64,000 nucleotides of DNA, taken from positions 9,486,001 through 9,550,000 of the forward strand of contig JAPMAC010000207.1 of NCBI GenBank assembly GCA_028671895.1, given 5' to 3'. How positions within the stretch are numbered: position 1 is the first letter of the stretch; each line of letters opens with the position of its first letter. The position numbers were made by a program, and so were the translations under genes. The notes below the pieces were generated by a model. The model was not told the DNA's origin and did not search any database. It saw only the letters and a program-made list of their open reading frames with translations. Shown one piece after another: positions 1 through 10,960 of this stretch. The stretch is from Oenanthe sinensis (Eukaryota > Streptophyta > Magnoliopsida > Apiales > Apiaceae).

Positions 1-29
1 AAACTTGGAAACAATTTGTAGCTTCATTG
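1..29 (+). repeat. Truncated monomer at the left edge
   Basis: The first 29 bp are the end of the S3 segment of a type B monomer, entered at its AAACTTGG motif, so the array extends beyond the window. It has the less common AACAATTTGTAGC form instead of AACAACTTGTAGC. The same variant occurs near 23073, 45012, 50154 and 57518, which suggests this edge monomer belongs to that lineage. Confidence 0.95.
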
Positions 30-79
30 TTGACTCGTTTGAACATGGAAACAACTTGAAAACTCTTGTAGGACCATTC
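30..79 (+). repeat. Sub-repeat S1 (50 bp) of the 139-bp monomer
   Basis: This is the first of three related segments in the monomer. Against a type B S3, the first 30 bases of a typical S1 match at 28 positions without gaps. Against S2 they match at about 22 of 30. All three segments share a core of the form CTC-TTTGAAC-GAAA and end in CATT. S1 alone carries TAGGACCATTC (or ATGACCATTC) at its 3' end. Confidence 0.9.
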
Positions 80-128
80 TTAGCTCTTTTGAACAAGAAA
101 ACAATTAGTAACAATTTGAGACTCATTC
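80..128 (+). repeat. Sub-repeat S2 (49 bp) of the 139-bp monomer
   Basis: This is the second segment and the most diverged of the three. It starts TTAGCTCTTTTGAACAAG and ends GACTCATTC or GGCTCATTC. Its opening TTA is a TAA stop on the opposite strand in nearly every monomer, which is why minus-strand open frames end at this point with a 139-bp spacing. Most of the A/B diagnostic bases lie in S2. Confidence 0.9.
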
Positions 129-168
129 TTTACTCGTTCGAAGTTGAAAATAACTTGTAACTTCATTA
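129..168 (+). repeat. Sub-repeat S3 (40 bp) of the 139-bp monomer
   Basis: This is the third and shortest segment, aligning with the first 30 bases of S1 and lacking about 10 bp of its 3' part. It usually contains the 8-bp palindrome GTTCGAAC (here GTTCGAAG). The lengths 50, 49 and 40 add to 139, so no sequence in the monomer lies outside the three related segments. Confidence 0.9.
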
Positions 169-307
169 TTGACTCATTTGAACATGGAAACAACATGTAA
201 ACTCTTGTAGGACCATTCTTAGCTCTTTTGAACAAGAAAATAAATCGTAACAATTTGAGGCTCATTCTTGACTCGTTCGAACTTGGAAACAACTTGTAGC
301 TTCATTG
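169..307 (+). repeat. Type B monomer, first complete example
   Basis: This is the second full unit. S1 is 169-218, S2 is 219-267 and S3 is 268-307. Type B is recognised by AAATCGTAAC and GAGGCTC in S2, by CTTGACTCG at the S2/S3 junction, and by TTGGAAACAACTTGTAGC followed by TTCATTG in S3. Its S1 usually reads AACTTGTAAACTCTTC; this copy has the AACATGTAAACTCTTG form and begins TTGACTCATTTG. The preceding A and this B together make the 278-bp dimer that is the commonest repeating pair in the window. Confidence 0.95.
276..283. other. GTTCGAAC palindrome in S3, example of a per-monomer motif
   Basis: Most S3 segments contain the perfect 8-bp palindrome GTTCGAAC, so it recurs about every 139 bp through the array. 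It includes a TTCGAA site, the recognition sequence of BstBI-type enzymes, which would cut most of the array to 139-bp multiples. It is lost where S3 carries GTTCGAAG, GTTCAAAC, ATTCGAAC or GTTCGAAT. The other segments have GTTTGAAC or TTTTGAAC at the same place. No function is established; short dyads are a recurring feature of some centromeric satellites. Confidence 0.6.
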
Positions 308-1141
308 TTGACTCGTTTGAACTTGGAAACAACTTGAAAACTCTTGTATGACCATTCTTAGTTCTTTTGAACAAGAAAACAATTAGTAACAATTTGAGAC
401 TCATTCTTTACTCGTTCGAACATGAAAATAACTTGTCACTTCATTATTGACTCGTTTGAACATGGAAACAACTTGTAAACTCTTCTAGGACCATTCTTAG
501 CTCTTTTGAACAAGAAAACAAATCGTAACAATTTGAGGCTTATTCTTGACTCGTTCGAATTTGGAAACAACTTGTAGCTTCATTGTTGACTCGTTTGAAC
601 ATGGTAACGACTTGAAAACTCTTGTAGGACCATTTTTAGCTCTTTTGGACAAGAAAATAAATCGTAACAATTTGAGGCTCATTCTTGACTCGTTCGAACT
701 TCGAAACAACTTGTAGCTTCATTGTTGACTCGTTTGAACATGGAAAAAACTTAAAAACTCTTGTAGGACCATTCTTAGCTCTTTTGAACAAGAAAACAAT
801 TAGTAACAATTTGAGACTCATTCTTAATTCGTTCGAACATGAAAATAACTTGTCACTTCATTATTGACTCGTTTGAACATGAAAACAAATTGAAAACTCT
901 TCTAGGACCATTCTTAGCTCTTTTGAACAAGAAAATAAATCGTAACAATTTGAGGCTCATTCTTGACTCGTTCGAACTTGGAAACAACTTGTAGCTTCAT
1001 TGTTGACTCGTTTCAACTTGAAAACAACTTGAAAACTCTTGTATGACCATTCTTAGTTCTTTTGAACAAGAAAACAATTAGTAACAATTTGAGACTCATT
1101 CTTTACTCGTTCGAACTTGAAAATAACTTGTAACTTCATTA

Positions 1142-4100
1142 TTGACTCGTTTGAACATGGAAACAACTTGTAAACTCTTCTAGGACCATTCTTAGCTCTT
1201 TTGAACAAGAAAACAAATCGTAACAATTTGAGGCTTATTCTTGACTCGTTCGAATTGGGAAACAACTTGTAGCTTCATTGTTGACTCGTTTGAACATGGT
1301 AACGACTTGAAAACTCTTGTAGGACCATTTTTAGCTCTTTTGGACAAGAAAACAATTAGTAACAATTTGAGACTCATTCTTTACTCGTTCGAACTTGAAA
1401 ATAACTTGTAACTTCATTATTGACTCGTTTGAACATGGAAACAACTTGTAAACTCTTCTAGGACCATTCTTAGCTCTTTTGAACAAGAAAATAAATCGTA
1501 ACAATTTGAGGCTCATTCTTGACTCGTTCGAACTTGGAAACAACTTGTAGCTTCATTGTTGACTCGTTTGAACTTGGAAACAACTTGAAAACTCTTGTAT
1601 GACCATTCTTAGCTCTTTTGAACAAGAAAACAATTAGTAACAATTTGAGACTCATTCTTAATTCGTTCGAACATGAAAATAACTTGTCACTTCATTATTG
1701 ACTCGTTTGAACGTGGAAACAAATTGAAAACTCTTCTAGGACCATTCTTAGCTCTTTTGAACAAGAAAACAAATCGTAACAATTTGAGACTCATTCTTTA
1801 CTCGTTCGAACTTGAAAATAACTTGTAACTTCATTATTGACTCGTTTGAACATGGAAACGACTTGTAAACTCTTCTAGGACCATTCTTAGCTCTTTTGAA
1901 CAAGAAAACAAATCGTAACAATTTGAGGCTCATTCTTGACCCGTTCAAACTTGGAAACAACTTGTAGCTTCATTGTTGACTCGTTTGAACATGGAAACAA
2001 CTTGAAAACTCTTGTAGGACCATTCTTAGCTCTTTTGAACAAGAAAACAATTAGTAACAATTTGAGACTCATTCTTTACTCGTTCGAAGTTGAAAATAAC
2101 TTGTAACTTCATTATTGACTCATTTGAACATGGAAACAACATGTAAACTCTTGTAGGACCATTCTTAGCTCTTTTGAACAAGAAAATAAATCGTAACAAT
2201 TTGAGGCTCATTCTTGACTCGTTCGAACTTGGAAACAACTTGTAGCTTCATTGTTGACTCGTTTGAATTTGGAAACAACTTGAAAACTCTTGTATGACCA
2301 TTCTTAGTTCTTTTGAACAAGAAAACAATTAGTAACAATTTGAGACTCATTCTTTACTTGTTCGAACTTGAAAATAACTTGTAACTTCATTATTGACTCG
2401 TTTGAACATGGAAACAACTTGTAAACTCTTCTAGGACCATTCTTAGCTCTTTTGAACAAGAAAATAAATCGTAACAATTTGAGGCTCATTCTTGACTCGT
2501 TCAAACTTGGAAACAACTTGTAGCTTCATTGTTGACTCGTTTGAACTTGGAAACAACTTGAAAACTCTTGTATGACCATTCTTAGTTCTTTTGAACAAGA
2601 AAACAATTAGTAACAATTTGAGACTCATTCTTTACTCGTTCGAACTTGAAAATAACTTGTAACTTCATTATTGACTCGTTTGAACATGGAAACAACTTGT
2701 AAACTCTTCTAGGACCATTCTTAGCTCTTTTGAACAAGAAAATAAATCGTAACAATTTGAGGCTCATTCTTGACTCGTTCAAACTTGGAAACAACTTGTA
2801 GCTTCATTGTTGACTCGTTTGAACTTGGAAACAACTTGAAAACTCTTGTATGACCATTCTTAGTTCTTTTGAACAAGAAAACAATTAGTAACAATTTGAG
2901 ACTCATTCTTTACTCGTTCGAACATGAAAATAACTTGTCACTTCATTATTGACTCGTTTGAACATGGAAACAACTTGTAAACTCTTCTAGGACCATTCTT
3001 AGCTCTTTTGAACAAGAAAACAAATCGTAACAATTTGAGGCTTATTCTTGACTCGTTCGAATTGGGAAACAACTTGTAGCTTCATTGTTGACTCGTTTGA
3101 ACATGGTAACGACTTGAAAACTCTTGTAGGACCATTTTTAGCTCTTTTGGACAAGAAAACAATTAGTAACAATTTGAGACTCATTCTTTACTCGTTCGAA
3201 CTTGAAAATAACTTGTAACTTCATTATTGACTCGTTTGAACATGGAAACAACTTGTAAACTCTTCTAGGACCATTCTTAGCTGTTTTGAACAAGAAAATA
3301 AATCGTAACAATTTGAGGCTCATTCTTGACTCGTTCGAACTTGGGCTTGTAGCTTCATTGTTGACTCGTTTGAACTTGGAAACAACTTGAAAACTCTTGT
3401 ATGACCATTCTTAGCTCTTTTGAACAAGAAAACAATTAGTAACAATTTGAGACTCATTCTTAATTCGTTCGAACATGAAAATAACTTGTCACTTCATTAT
3501 TGACTCGTTTGAACGTGGAAACAAATTGAAAACTCTTCTAGGACCATTCTTAGCTCTTTTGAACAAGAAAACAAATCGTAACAATTTGAGACTCATTCTT
3601 TACTCGTTCGAACTTGAAAATAACTTGTAACTTCATTATTGACTCGTTTGAACATGGAAACGACTTGTAAACTCTTCTAGGACCATTCTTAGCTCTTTTG
3701 AACAAGAAAACAAATCGTAACAATTTGAGGCTCATTCTTGACCCGTTCAAACTTGGAAACAACTTGTAGCTTCATTGTTGACTCGTTTGAACATGGAAAC
3801 AACTTGAAAACTCTTGTAGGACCATTCTTAGCTCTTTTGAACAAGAAAACAATTAGTAACAATTTGAGACTCATTCTTTACTCGTTCGAAGTTGAAAATA
3901 ACTTGTAACTTCATTATTGACTCATTTGAACATGGAAACAACATGTAAACTCTTGTAGGACCATTCTTAGCTCTTTTGAACAAGAAAATAAATCGTAACA
4001 ATTTGAGGCTCATTCTTGACTCGTTCGAACTTGGAAACAACTTGTAGCTTCATTGTTGACTCGTTTGAATTTGGAAACAACTTGAAAACTCTTGTATGAC

Positions 4101-4434
4101 CATTCTTAGTTCTTTTGAACAAGAAAACAATTAGTAACAATTTGAGACTCATTCTTTACTTGTTCGAACTTGAAAATAACTTGTAACTTCATTATTGACT
4201 CGTTTGAACATGGAAACAACTTGTAAACTCTTCTAGGACCATTCTTAGCTCTTTTGAACAAAAAAATAAATCGTAACAATTTGAGGCTCATTCTTGACTC
4301 GTTCGAACTTGGAATCAACTTGTAGCTTCATTGTTGACTCGTTTGAACTTGGAAACAACTTGAAAACTCTTGTATGACCATTCTTAGTTCTTTTGAACAA
4401 GAAAACAATTAGTAACAATTTGAGACTCATTCTT
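1142..4434 (+). repeat. 13-monomer higher-order duplication (1807/1802 bp)
   Basis: Monomers at 1142-2632 recur in the same order at about 2949-4434. The offset is 1807 bp before the 5-bp deletion at 3343 and 1802 bp after it. Markers shared at this offset are the GAATTGGG S3 variant (1254 and 3061), the GGTAACGACTTG S1 variant with TTTTGGACAAG (about 1298 and 3105), the GAACGTGG S1 variant (1710 and 3512) and the GACCCGTTCAAAC S3 variant (1939 and 3741). The copies differ at a few private positions, for example GGAATCAACTT near 4312. Confidence 0.8.
3343..3346 (+). repeat. Only 5-bp deletion in the array
   Basis: The S3 segment here reads GAACTTGGGCTTGTAGC where other type B monomers read GAACTTGGAAACAACTTG. 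Six bases (AAACAA) are replaced by a single G, a net loss of 5 bp, giving a 134-bp monomer. All spacings that cross this point are 5 bp short of a multiple of 139 (for example 1802 instead of 1807). I see no second copy, so the event is young or has not been amplified. Confidence 0.9.
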
Positions 4435-7400
4435 TACTCGTTCGAACATGAAAATAACTTGTCACTTCATTATTGACTCGTTTGAACATGGAAACAACTT
4501 GTAAACTCTTCTAGGACCATTCTTAGCTCTTTTGAACAAGAAAACAAATCGTAACAATTTGAGGCTTATTCTTGACTCGTTCAAATTTGGAAACAACTTG
4601 TAGCTTCATTGTTGACTCGTTTGAACATGGTAACGACTTGAAAACTCTTGTAGGACCATTTTTAGCTCTTTTGGACAAGAAAACAATTAGTAACAATTTG
4701 AGACTCATTCTTTACTCGTTCGAACTTGAAAATAACTTGTAACTTCATTATTGACTCGTTTGAACATGGAAACAACTTGTAAACTCTTCTAGGACCATTC
4801 TTAGCTCTTTTGAACAAGAAAATAAATCGTAACAATTTGAGGCTCATTCTTGACTCGTTCGAACTTGGAAACAACTTGTAGCTTCATTGTTGACTCGTTT
4901 GAACTTGGAAACAACTTGAAAACTCTTGTATGACCATTCTTAGCTCTTTTGAACAAGAAAACAATTAGTAACAATTTGAGATTCATTCTTAATTCGTTCG
5001 AACATGAAAATAACTTGTCACTTCATTATTGACTCGTTTGAACGTGGAAACAAATTGAAAACTCTTCTAGGACCATTCTTAGCTCTTTTGAACAAGAAAA
5101 CAAATCGTAACAATTTGAGACTCATTCTTTACTCGTTCGAACTTGAAAATAACTTGTAACTTCATTATTGACTCGTTTGAACATGGAAACGACTTGTAAA
5201 CTCTTCTAGGACCATTCTTAGCTCTTTTGAACAAGAAAACAAATCGTAACAATTTGAGGCTCATTCTTGACCCGTTCAAACTTGGAAACAACTTGTAGCT
5301 TCATTGTTGACTCGTTTGAACATGGAAACAACTTGAAAACTCTTGTAGGACCATTCTTAGCTCTTTTGAACAAGAAAACAATTAGTAACAATTTGAGACT
5401 CATTCTTTACTCGTTCGAAGTTGAAAATAACTTGTAACTTCATTATTGACTCATTTGAACATGGAAACAACATGTAAACTCTTGTAGGACCATTCTTAGC
5501 TCTTTTGAACAAGAAAATAAATCGTAACAATTTGAGGCTCATTCTTGACTCGTTCGAACTTGGAAACAACTTGTAGCTTCATTGTTGACTCGTTTGAATT
5601 TGGAAACAACTTGAAAACTCTTGTATGACCATTCTTAGTTCTTTTGAACAAGAAAACAATTAGTAACAATTTGAGACTCATTCTTTACTTGTTCGAACTT
5701 GAAAATAACTTGTAACTTCATTATTGACTCGTTTGAACATGGAAACAACTTGTAAACTCTTCTAGGACCATTCTTAGCTCTTTTGAACAAAAAAATAAAT
5801 CGTAACAATTTGAGGCTCATTCTTGACTCGTTCGAACTTGGAAACAACTTGTAGCTTCATTGTTGACTCGTTTGAACTTGGAAACAACTTGAAAACTCTT
5901 GTATGACCATTCTTAGTTCTTTTGAACAAGAAAACAATTAGTAACAATTTGAGACTCATTCTTTACTCGTTCGAACTTGAAAATAACTTGTAACTTCATT
6001 ATTGACTCGTTTGAACATGGAAACAACTTGTAAACTCTTCTAGGACCATTCTTAGCTCTTTTGAACAAGAAAATAAATCGTAACAATTTGAGGCTCATTC
6101 TTGACTCGTTCGAACTTGGAAACAACTTGTAGCTTCATTGTTGACTCGTTTCAACTTGAAAACAACTTGAAAACTCTTGTATGACCATTCTTAGTTCTTT
6201 TGAACAAGAAAACAATTAGTAACAATTTGAGACTCATTCTTTACTCGTTCGAACTTGAAAATAACTTGTAACTTCATTATTGACTCGTTTGAACATGGAA
6301 ACAACTTGTAAACTCTTCTAGGACCATTCTTAGCTCTTTTGAACAAGAAAATAAATCGTAACAATTTGAGGCTCATTCTTGACTCGTTCGAACTTGGAAA
6401 CAACTTGTAGCTTCATTGTTGACTCGTTTGAACTTGGAAACAACTTGAAAACTCTTGTATGACCATTCTTAGCTCTTTTGAACAAGAAAACAATTAGTAA
6501 CAATTTGAGATTCATTCTTAATTCGTTCGAACATGAAAATAACTTGTCACTTCATTATTGACTCGTTTGAACGTGGAAACAAATTGAAAACTCTTCTAGG
6601 ACCATTCTTAGCTCTTTTGAACAAGAAAACAAATCGTAACAATTTGAGACTCATTCTTTACTCGTTCGAACTTGAAAATAACTTGTAACTTCATTATTGA
6701 CTCGTTTGAACATGGAAACGACTTGTAAACTCTTCTAGGACCATTCTTAGCTCTTTTGAACAAGAAAACAAATCGTAACAATTTGAGGCTCATTCTTGAC
6801 CCGTTCAAACTTGGAAACAACTTGTAGCTTCATTGTTGACTCGTTTGAACATGGAAACAACTTGAAAACTCTTGTAGGACCATTCTTAGCTCTTTTGAAC
6901 AAGAAAACAATTAGTAACAATTTGAGACTCATTCTTTACTCGTTCGAAGTTGAAAATAACTTGTAACTTCATTATTGACTCATTTGAACATGGAAACAAC
7001 ATGTAAACTCTTGTAGGACCATTCTTAGCTCTTTTGAACAAGAAAATAAATCGTAACAAGTTGAGGCTCATTCTTGACTCGTTCGAACTTGGAAACAACT
7101 TGTAGCTTCATTGTTGACTCGTTTGAATTTGGAAACAACTTGAAAACTCTTGTATGACCATTCTTAGTTCTTTTGAACAAGAAAACAATTAGTAACAATT
7201 TGAGACTCATTCTTTACTTGTTCGAACTTGAAAATAACTTGTAACTTCATTATTGACTCGTTTGAACATGGAAACAACTTGTAAACTCTTCTAGGACCAT
7301 TCTTAGCTCTTTTGAACAAAAAAATAAATCGTAACAATTTGAGGCTCATTCTTGACTCGTTCGAACTTGGAAACAACTTGTAGCTTCATTGTTGACTCGT

Positions 7401-9450
7401 TTGAACTTGGAAACAACTTGAAAACTCTTGTATGACCATTCTTAGTTCTTTTGAACAAGAAAACAATTAGTAACAATTTGAGACTCATTCTTTACTCGTT
7501 CGAACTTGAAAATAACTTGTAACTTCATTATTGACTCGTTTGAACATGGAAACAACTTGTAAACTCTTCTAGGACCATTCTTAGCTCTTTTGAACAAGAA
7601 AATAAATCGTAACAATTTGAGGCTCATTCTTGACTCGTTCGAACTTGGAAACAACTTGTAGCTTCATTGTTGACTCGTTTCAACTTGAAAACAACTTGAA
7701 AACTCTTGTATGACCATTCTTAGTTCTTTTGAACAAGAAAACAATTAGTAACAATTTGAGACTCATTCTTTACTCGTTCGAACTTGAAAATAACTTGTAA
7801 CTTCATTATTGACTCGTTTGAACATGGAAACAACTTGTAAACTCTTCTAGGACCATTCTTAGCTCTTTTGAACAAGAAAATAAATCGTAACAATTTGAGG
7901 CTCATTCTTGACTCGTTCGAACTTCGAAACAACTTGTAGCTTCATTGTTGACTCGTTTGAACATGGAAAAAACTTGAAAACTCTTGTAGGACCATTCTTA
8001 TCTCTTTTGAACAAGAAAATAATTAGTAACAATTTGAGACTCATTCTTAATTCGTTCGAACATGAAAATAACTTGTCCCTTCATTATTGACTCGTTTGAA
8101 CATGAAAACAAATTGAAAACTCTTCTAGGACCATTCTTAGCTCTTTTGAACAAGAAAACAAATCGTAACAATTTGAGACTCATTCCTTACTCATTCGAAC
8201 TTGAAAATAACTTGTAACTTCATTATTGACTCGTTTGAACATGGAAACGACTTGTAAACTCTTCTAGGACCATTCTTAGCTCTTTTGAACAAGAAAACAA
8301 ATCGTAACAATTTGAGGCTCATTCTTGACCCGTTCAAACTTGGAAACAACTTGTAGCTTCATTGTTGACTCGTTTGAACATGGAAACAACTTGAAAACTC
8401 TTGTAGGACCATTCTTAGCTCTTTTGAACAAGAAAACAATTAGTAACAATTTGAGACTCATTCTTTACTCGTTCGAAGTTCAAAATAACTTGTAACTTCA
8501 TTATTGACTCATTTGAACATGGAAACATGTAAACTCTTGTAGGACCATTCTTAGCTCTTTTGAACAAGAAAATAAATCGTAACAATTTGAGGCTCATTCT
8601 TGACTCGTTCGAACTTGGAAACAACTTGTAGCTTCATTGTTGACTCGTTTGAATTTGGAAACAACTTGAAAACTCTTGTATGACCATTCTTAGTTCTTTT
8701 GAACAAGAAAACAATTAGTAACAATTTGAGACTCATTCTTTACTTGTTCGAACTTGAAAATAACTTGTAACTTCATTATTGACTCGTTTGAACATGGAAA
8801 CAACTTGTAAACTCTTCTAGGACCATTCTTAGCTCTTTTGAACAAAAAAATAAATCGTAACAATTTGAGGCTCATTCTTGACTCGTTCGAACTTGGAAAC
8901 AACTTGTAGCTTCATTGTTGACTCGTTTGAACTTGGAAACAACTTGAAAACTCTTGTATGACCATTCTTAGTTCTTTTGAACAAGAAAACAATTAGTAAC
9001 AATTTGAGACTCATTCTTTACTCGTTCGAACTTGAAAATAACTTGTAACTTCATTATTGACTCGTTTGAACATGGAAACAACTTGTAAACTCTTCTAGGA
9101 CCATTCTTAGCTCTTTTGAACAAGAAAATAAATCGTAACAATTTGAGGCTCATTCTTGACTCGTTCGAACTTGGAAACAACTTGTAGCTTCATTGTTGAC
9201 TCGTTTCAACTTGGAAACAACTTGAAAACTCTTGTATGACCATTCTTAGTTCTTTTGAACAAGAAAACAATTAGTAACAATTTGAGACTCATTCTTTACT
9301 CGTTCGAACTTGAAAATAACTTGTAACTTCATTATTGACTCGTTTGAACATGGAAACAACTTGTAAACTCTTCTAGGACCATTCTTAGCTCTTTTGAACA
9401 AGAAAATAAATCGTAACAATTTGAGGCTCATTCTTGACTCGTTCGAACTT
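3500..9450 (+). repeat. 11-monomer HOR, 1529 bp (one step 1526 bp), about four copies
   Basis: Marker monomers with GAAGTTGAAAATAAC followed by TTGACTCATTTG recur at 3828, 5357, 6886 and 8415 (S2 positions), each 1529 bp apart, which is 11 monomers. The GACCCGTTCAAAC and GAACGTGG monomers follow the same period. The last copy carries the 3-bp deletion, so its right half is offset by 1526 bp. Because 11 is odd, the A/B alternation breaks once per unit, at a hybrid monomer with type B bases early in S2 (AAATCGT) and type A bases late (GAGACTC), for example near 1771, 3573, 5102 and 6631. The correspondence is less complete around 4.47-4.75 kb. Confidence 0.8.
8521..8530 (+). repeat. 3-bp deletion variant, founder of a 12-member lineage
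   Basis: The S1 segment reads GGAAACATGTAAAC where the parent form reads GGAAACAACATGTAAAC, a 3-bp loss giving a 136-bp monomer. The same deletion recurs near 20196, 21722, 23804, 27276, 28802, 31440, 33522, 36299, 38381, 42548 and 55055, twelve in all. Each is accompanied by the neighbouring GAAGTTCAAAATAAC variant in the preceding S3, so they descend from one event spread by block duplication. This explains the paired spacings 1529/1526, 2085/2082 and 1807/1804. Confidence 0.9.
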
Positions 9451-10960
9451 CGAAACAACTTGTAGCTTCATTATTGACTCGTTTGAACATGGAAACAACT
9501 TGTAAACTCTTCTAGGACCATTCTTAGCTCTTTTGAACAAGAAAACAAATCGTAACAATTTGAGGCTTATTCTTGACTCGTTCGAATTGGGAAACAACTT
9601 GTAGCTTCATTGTTGACTCGTTTGAACATGGTAACGACTTGAAAACTCTTGTAGGACCATTTTTAGCTCTTTTGGACAAGAAAACAATTAGTAACAATTT
9701 GAGACTCATTCTTTACTCGTTCGAACTTGAAAATAACTTGTAACTTCATTATTGACTCGTTTGAACATGGAAACAACTTGTAAACTCTTCTAGGACCATT
9801 CTTAGCTCTTTTGAACAAGAAAATAAATCGTAACAATTTGAGGCTCATTCTTGACTCGTTCGAACTTGGAAACAACTTGTAGCTTCATTGTTGACTCGTT
9901 TGAACTTGGAAACAACTTGAAAACTCTTGTATGACCATTCTTAGCTCTTTTGAACAAGAAAACAATTAGTAACAATTTGAGACTCATTCTTTACTCGTTC
10001 GAACATGAAAATAACTTGTCACTTCATTATTGACTCGTTTGAACATGGAAACGACTTGTAAACTCTTCTAGGACCATTCTTAGCTCTTTTGAACAAGAAA
10101 ACAAATCGTAACAATTTGAGGCTCATTCTTGACCCGTTCAAACTTGGAAACAACTTGTAGCTTCATTGTTGACTCGTTTGAACATGGAAACAACTTGAAA
10201 ACTCTTGTAGGACCATTCTTAGCTCTTTTGAACAAGAAAACAATTAGTAACAATTTGAGACTCATTCTTTACTCGTTCGAAGTTGAAAATAACTTGTAAC
10301 TTCATTATTGACTCATTTGAACATGGAAACAACATGTAAACTCTTGTAGGACCATTCTTAGCTCTTTTGAACAAGAAAATAAATCGTAACAATTTGAGGC
10401 TCATTCTTGACTCGTTCGAACTTCGAAACAACTTGTAGCTTCATTATTGACTCGTTTGAACATGGAAACAACTTGTAAACTCTTCTAGGACCATTCTTAG
10501 CTCTTTTGAACAAGAAAACAAATCGTAACAATTTGAGGCTTATTCTTGACTCGTTCGAATTGGGAAACAACTTGTAGCTTCATTGTTGACTCGTTTGAAC
10601 ATGGTAACGACTTGAAAACTCTTGTAGGACCATTTTTAGCTCTTTTGGACAAGAAAACAATTAGTAACAATTTGAGACTCATTCTTTACTCGTTCGAACT
10701 TGAAAATAACTTGTAACTTCATTATTGACTCGTTTGAACATGGAAACAACTTGTAAACTCTTCTAGGACCATTCTTAGCTCTTTTGAACAAGAAAATAAA
10801 TCGTAACAATTTGAGGCTCATTCTTGACTCGTTCGAACTTGGAAACAACTTGTAGCTTCATTGTTGACTCGTTTGAATTTGGAAACAACTTGAAAACTCT
10901 TGTATGACCATTCTTAGTTCTTTTGAACAAGAAAACAATTAGTAACAATTTGAGACTCAT
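9335..10960 (+). repeat. 7-monomer duplication (973 bp)
   Basis: A run with an S3 that ends TTCATTATTG after GAACTTCG (9450-9475) and a GAATTGGG monomer (9585) recurs 973 bp downstream (near 10423-10448 and 10558). The GGTAACGACTTG monomer with TTTTGGACAAG also repeats at this offset (9630 and 10603). The match spans roughly one 7-monomer unit and then fades. Confidence 0.75.

Larger units (their letters stand above)
30..168 (+). repeat. Type A monomer, first complete example
   Basis: This is the first full 139-bp unit. S1 is 30-79, S2 is 80-128 and S3 is 129-168. Type A is recognised by AATTAGTAAC and GAGACTC in S2, by CTTTACTCG at the S2/S3 junction, and by TGAAAATAACTTGTAAC followed by TTCATTA in S3. 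In S1, type A usually reads AACTTGAAAACTCTTG. This copy has GAAGTTG instead of GAACTTG in S3, a variant shared with one position of several higher-order units (for example near 2090, 3890, 5419 and 6948). Confidence 0.95.

Noticed and set aside
276..284. tRNA or pol III internal promoter from the B-box-like GTTCGAACT.
   Set aside because: The last required C is T, no matching A box lies at a suitable distance (TAGCTTCATTG fails at the conserved A), and no cloverleaf can be seen.
268..307. CENP-B box in S3, around GTTCGAACTTGGAAAC.
   Set aside because: TTCG is present, but the required A and the CGGG of the core box are missing at the expected spacing.
30..307. Assignment to a known satellite such as the Arabidopsis 180-bp, soybean 92-bp or human 171-bp families.
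   Set aside because: Monomer length differs and I do not recognise shared sequence. Naming a family would be a guess.
685..867. Plus-strand 60-codon open frames at 31 or so places (for example 685, 7908, 16523, 21107).
   Set aside because: They exist only where S3 carries the GAACTTCG variant followed by GGAAAAAACTTG, start at a non-ATG codon and have no promoter-like or unique flank. They are useful as HOR markers only.
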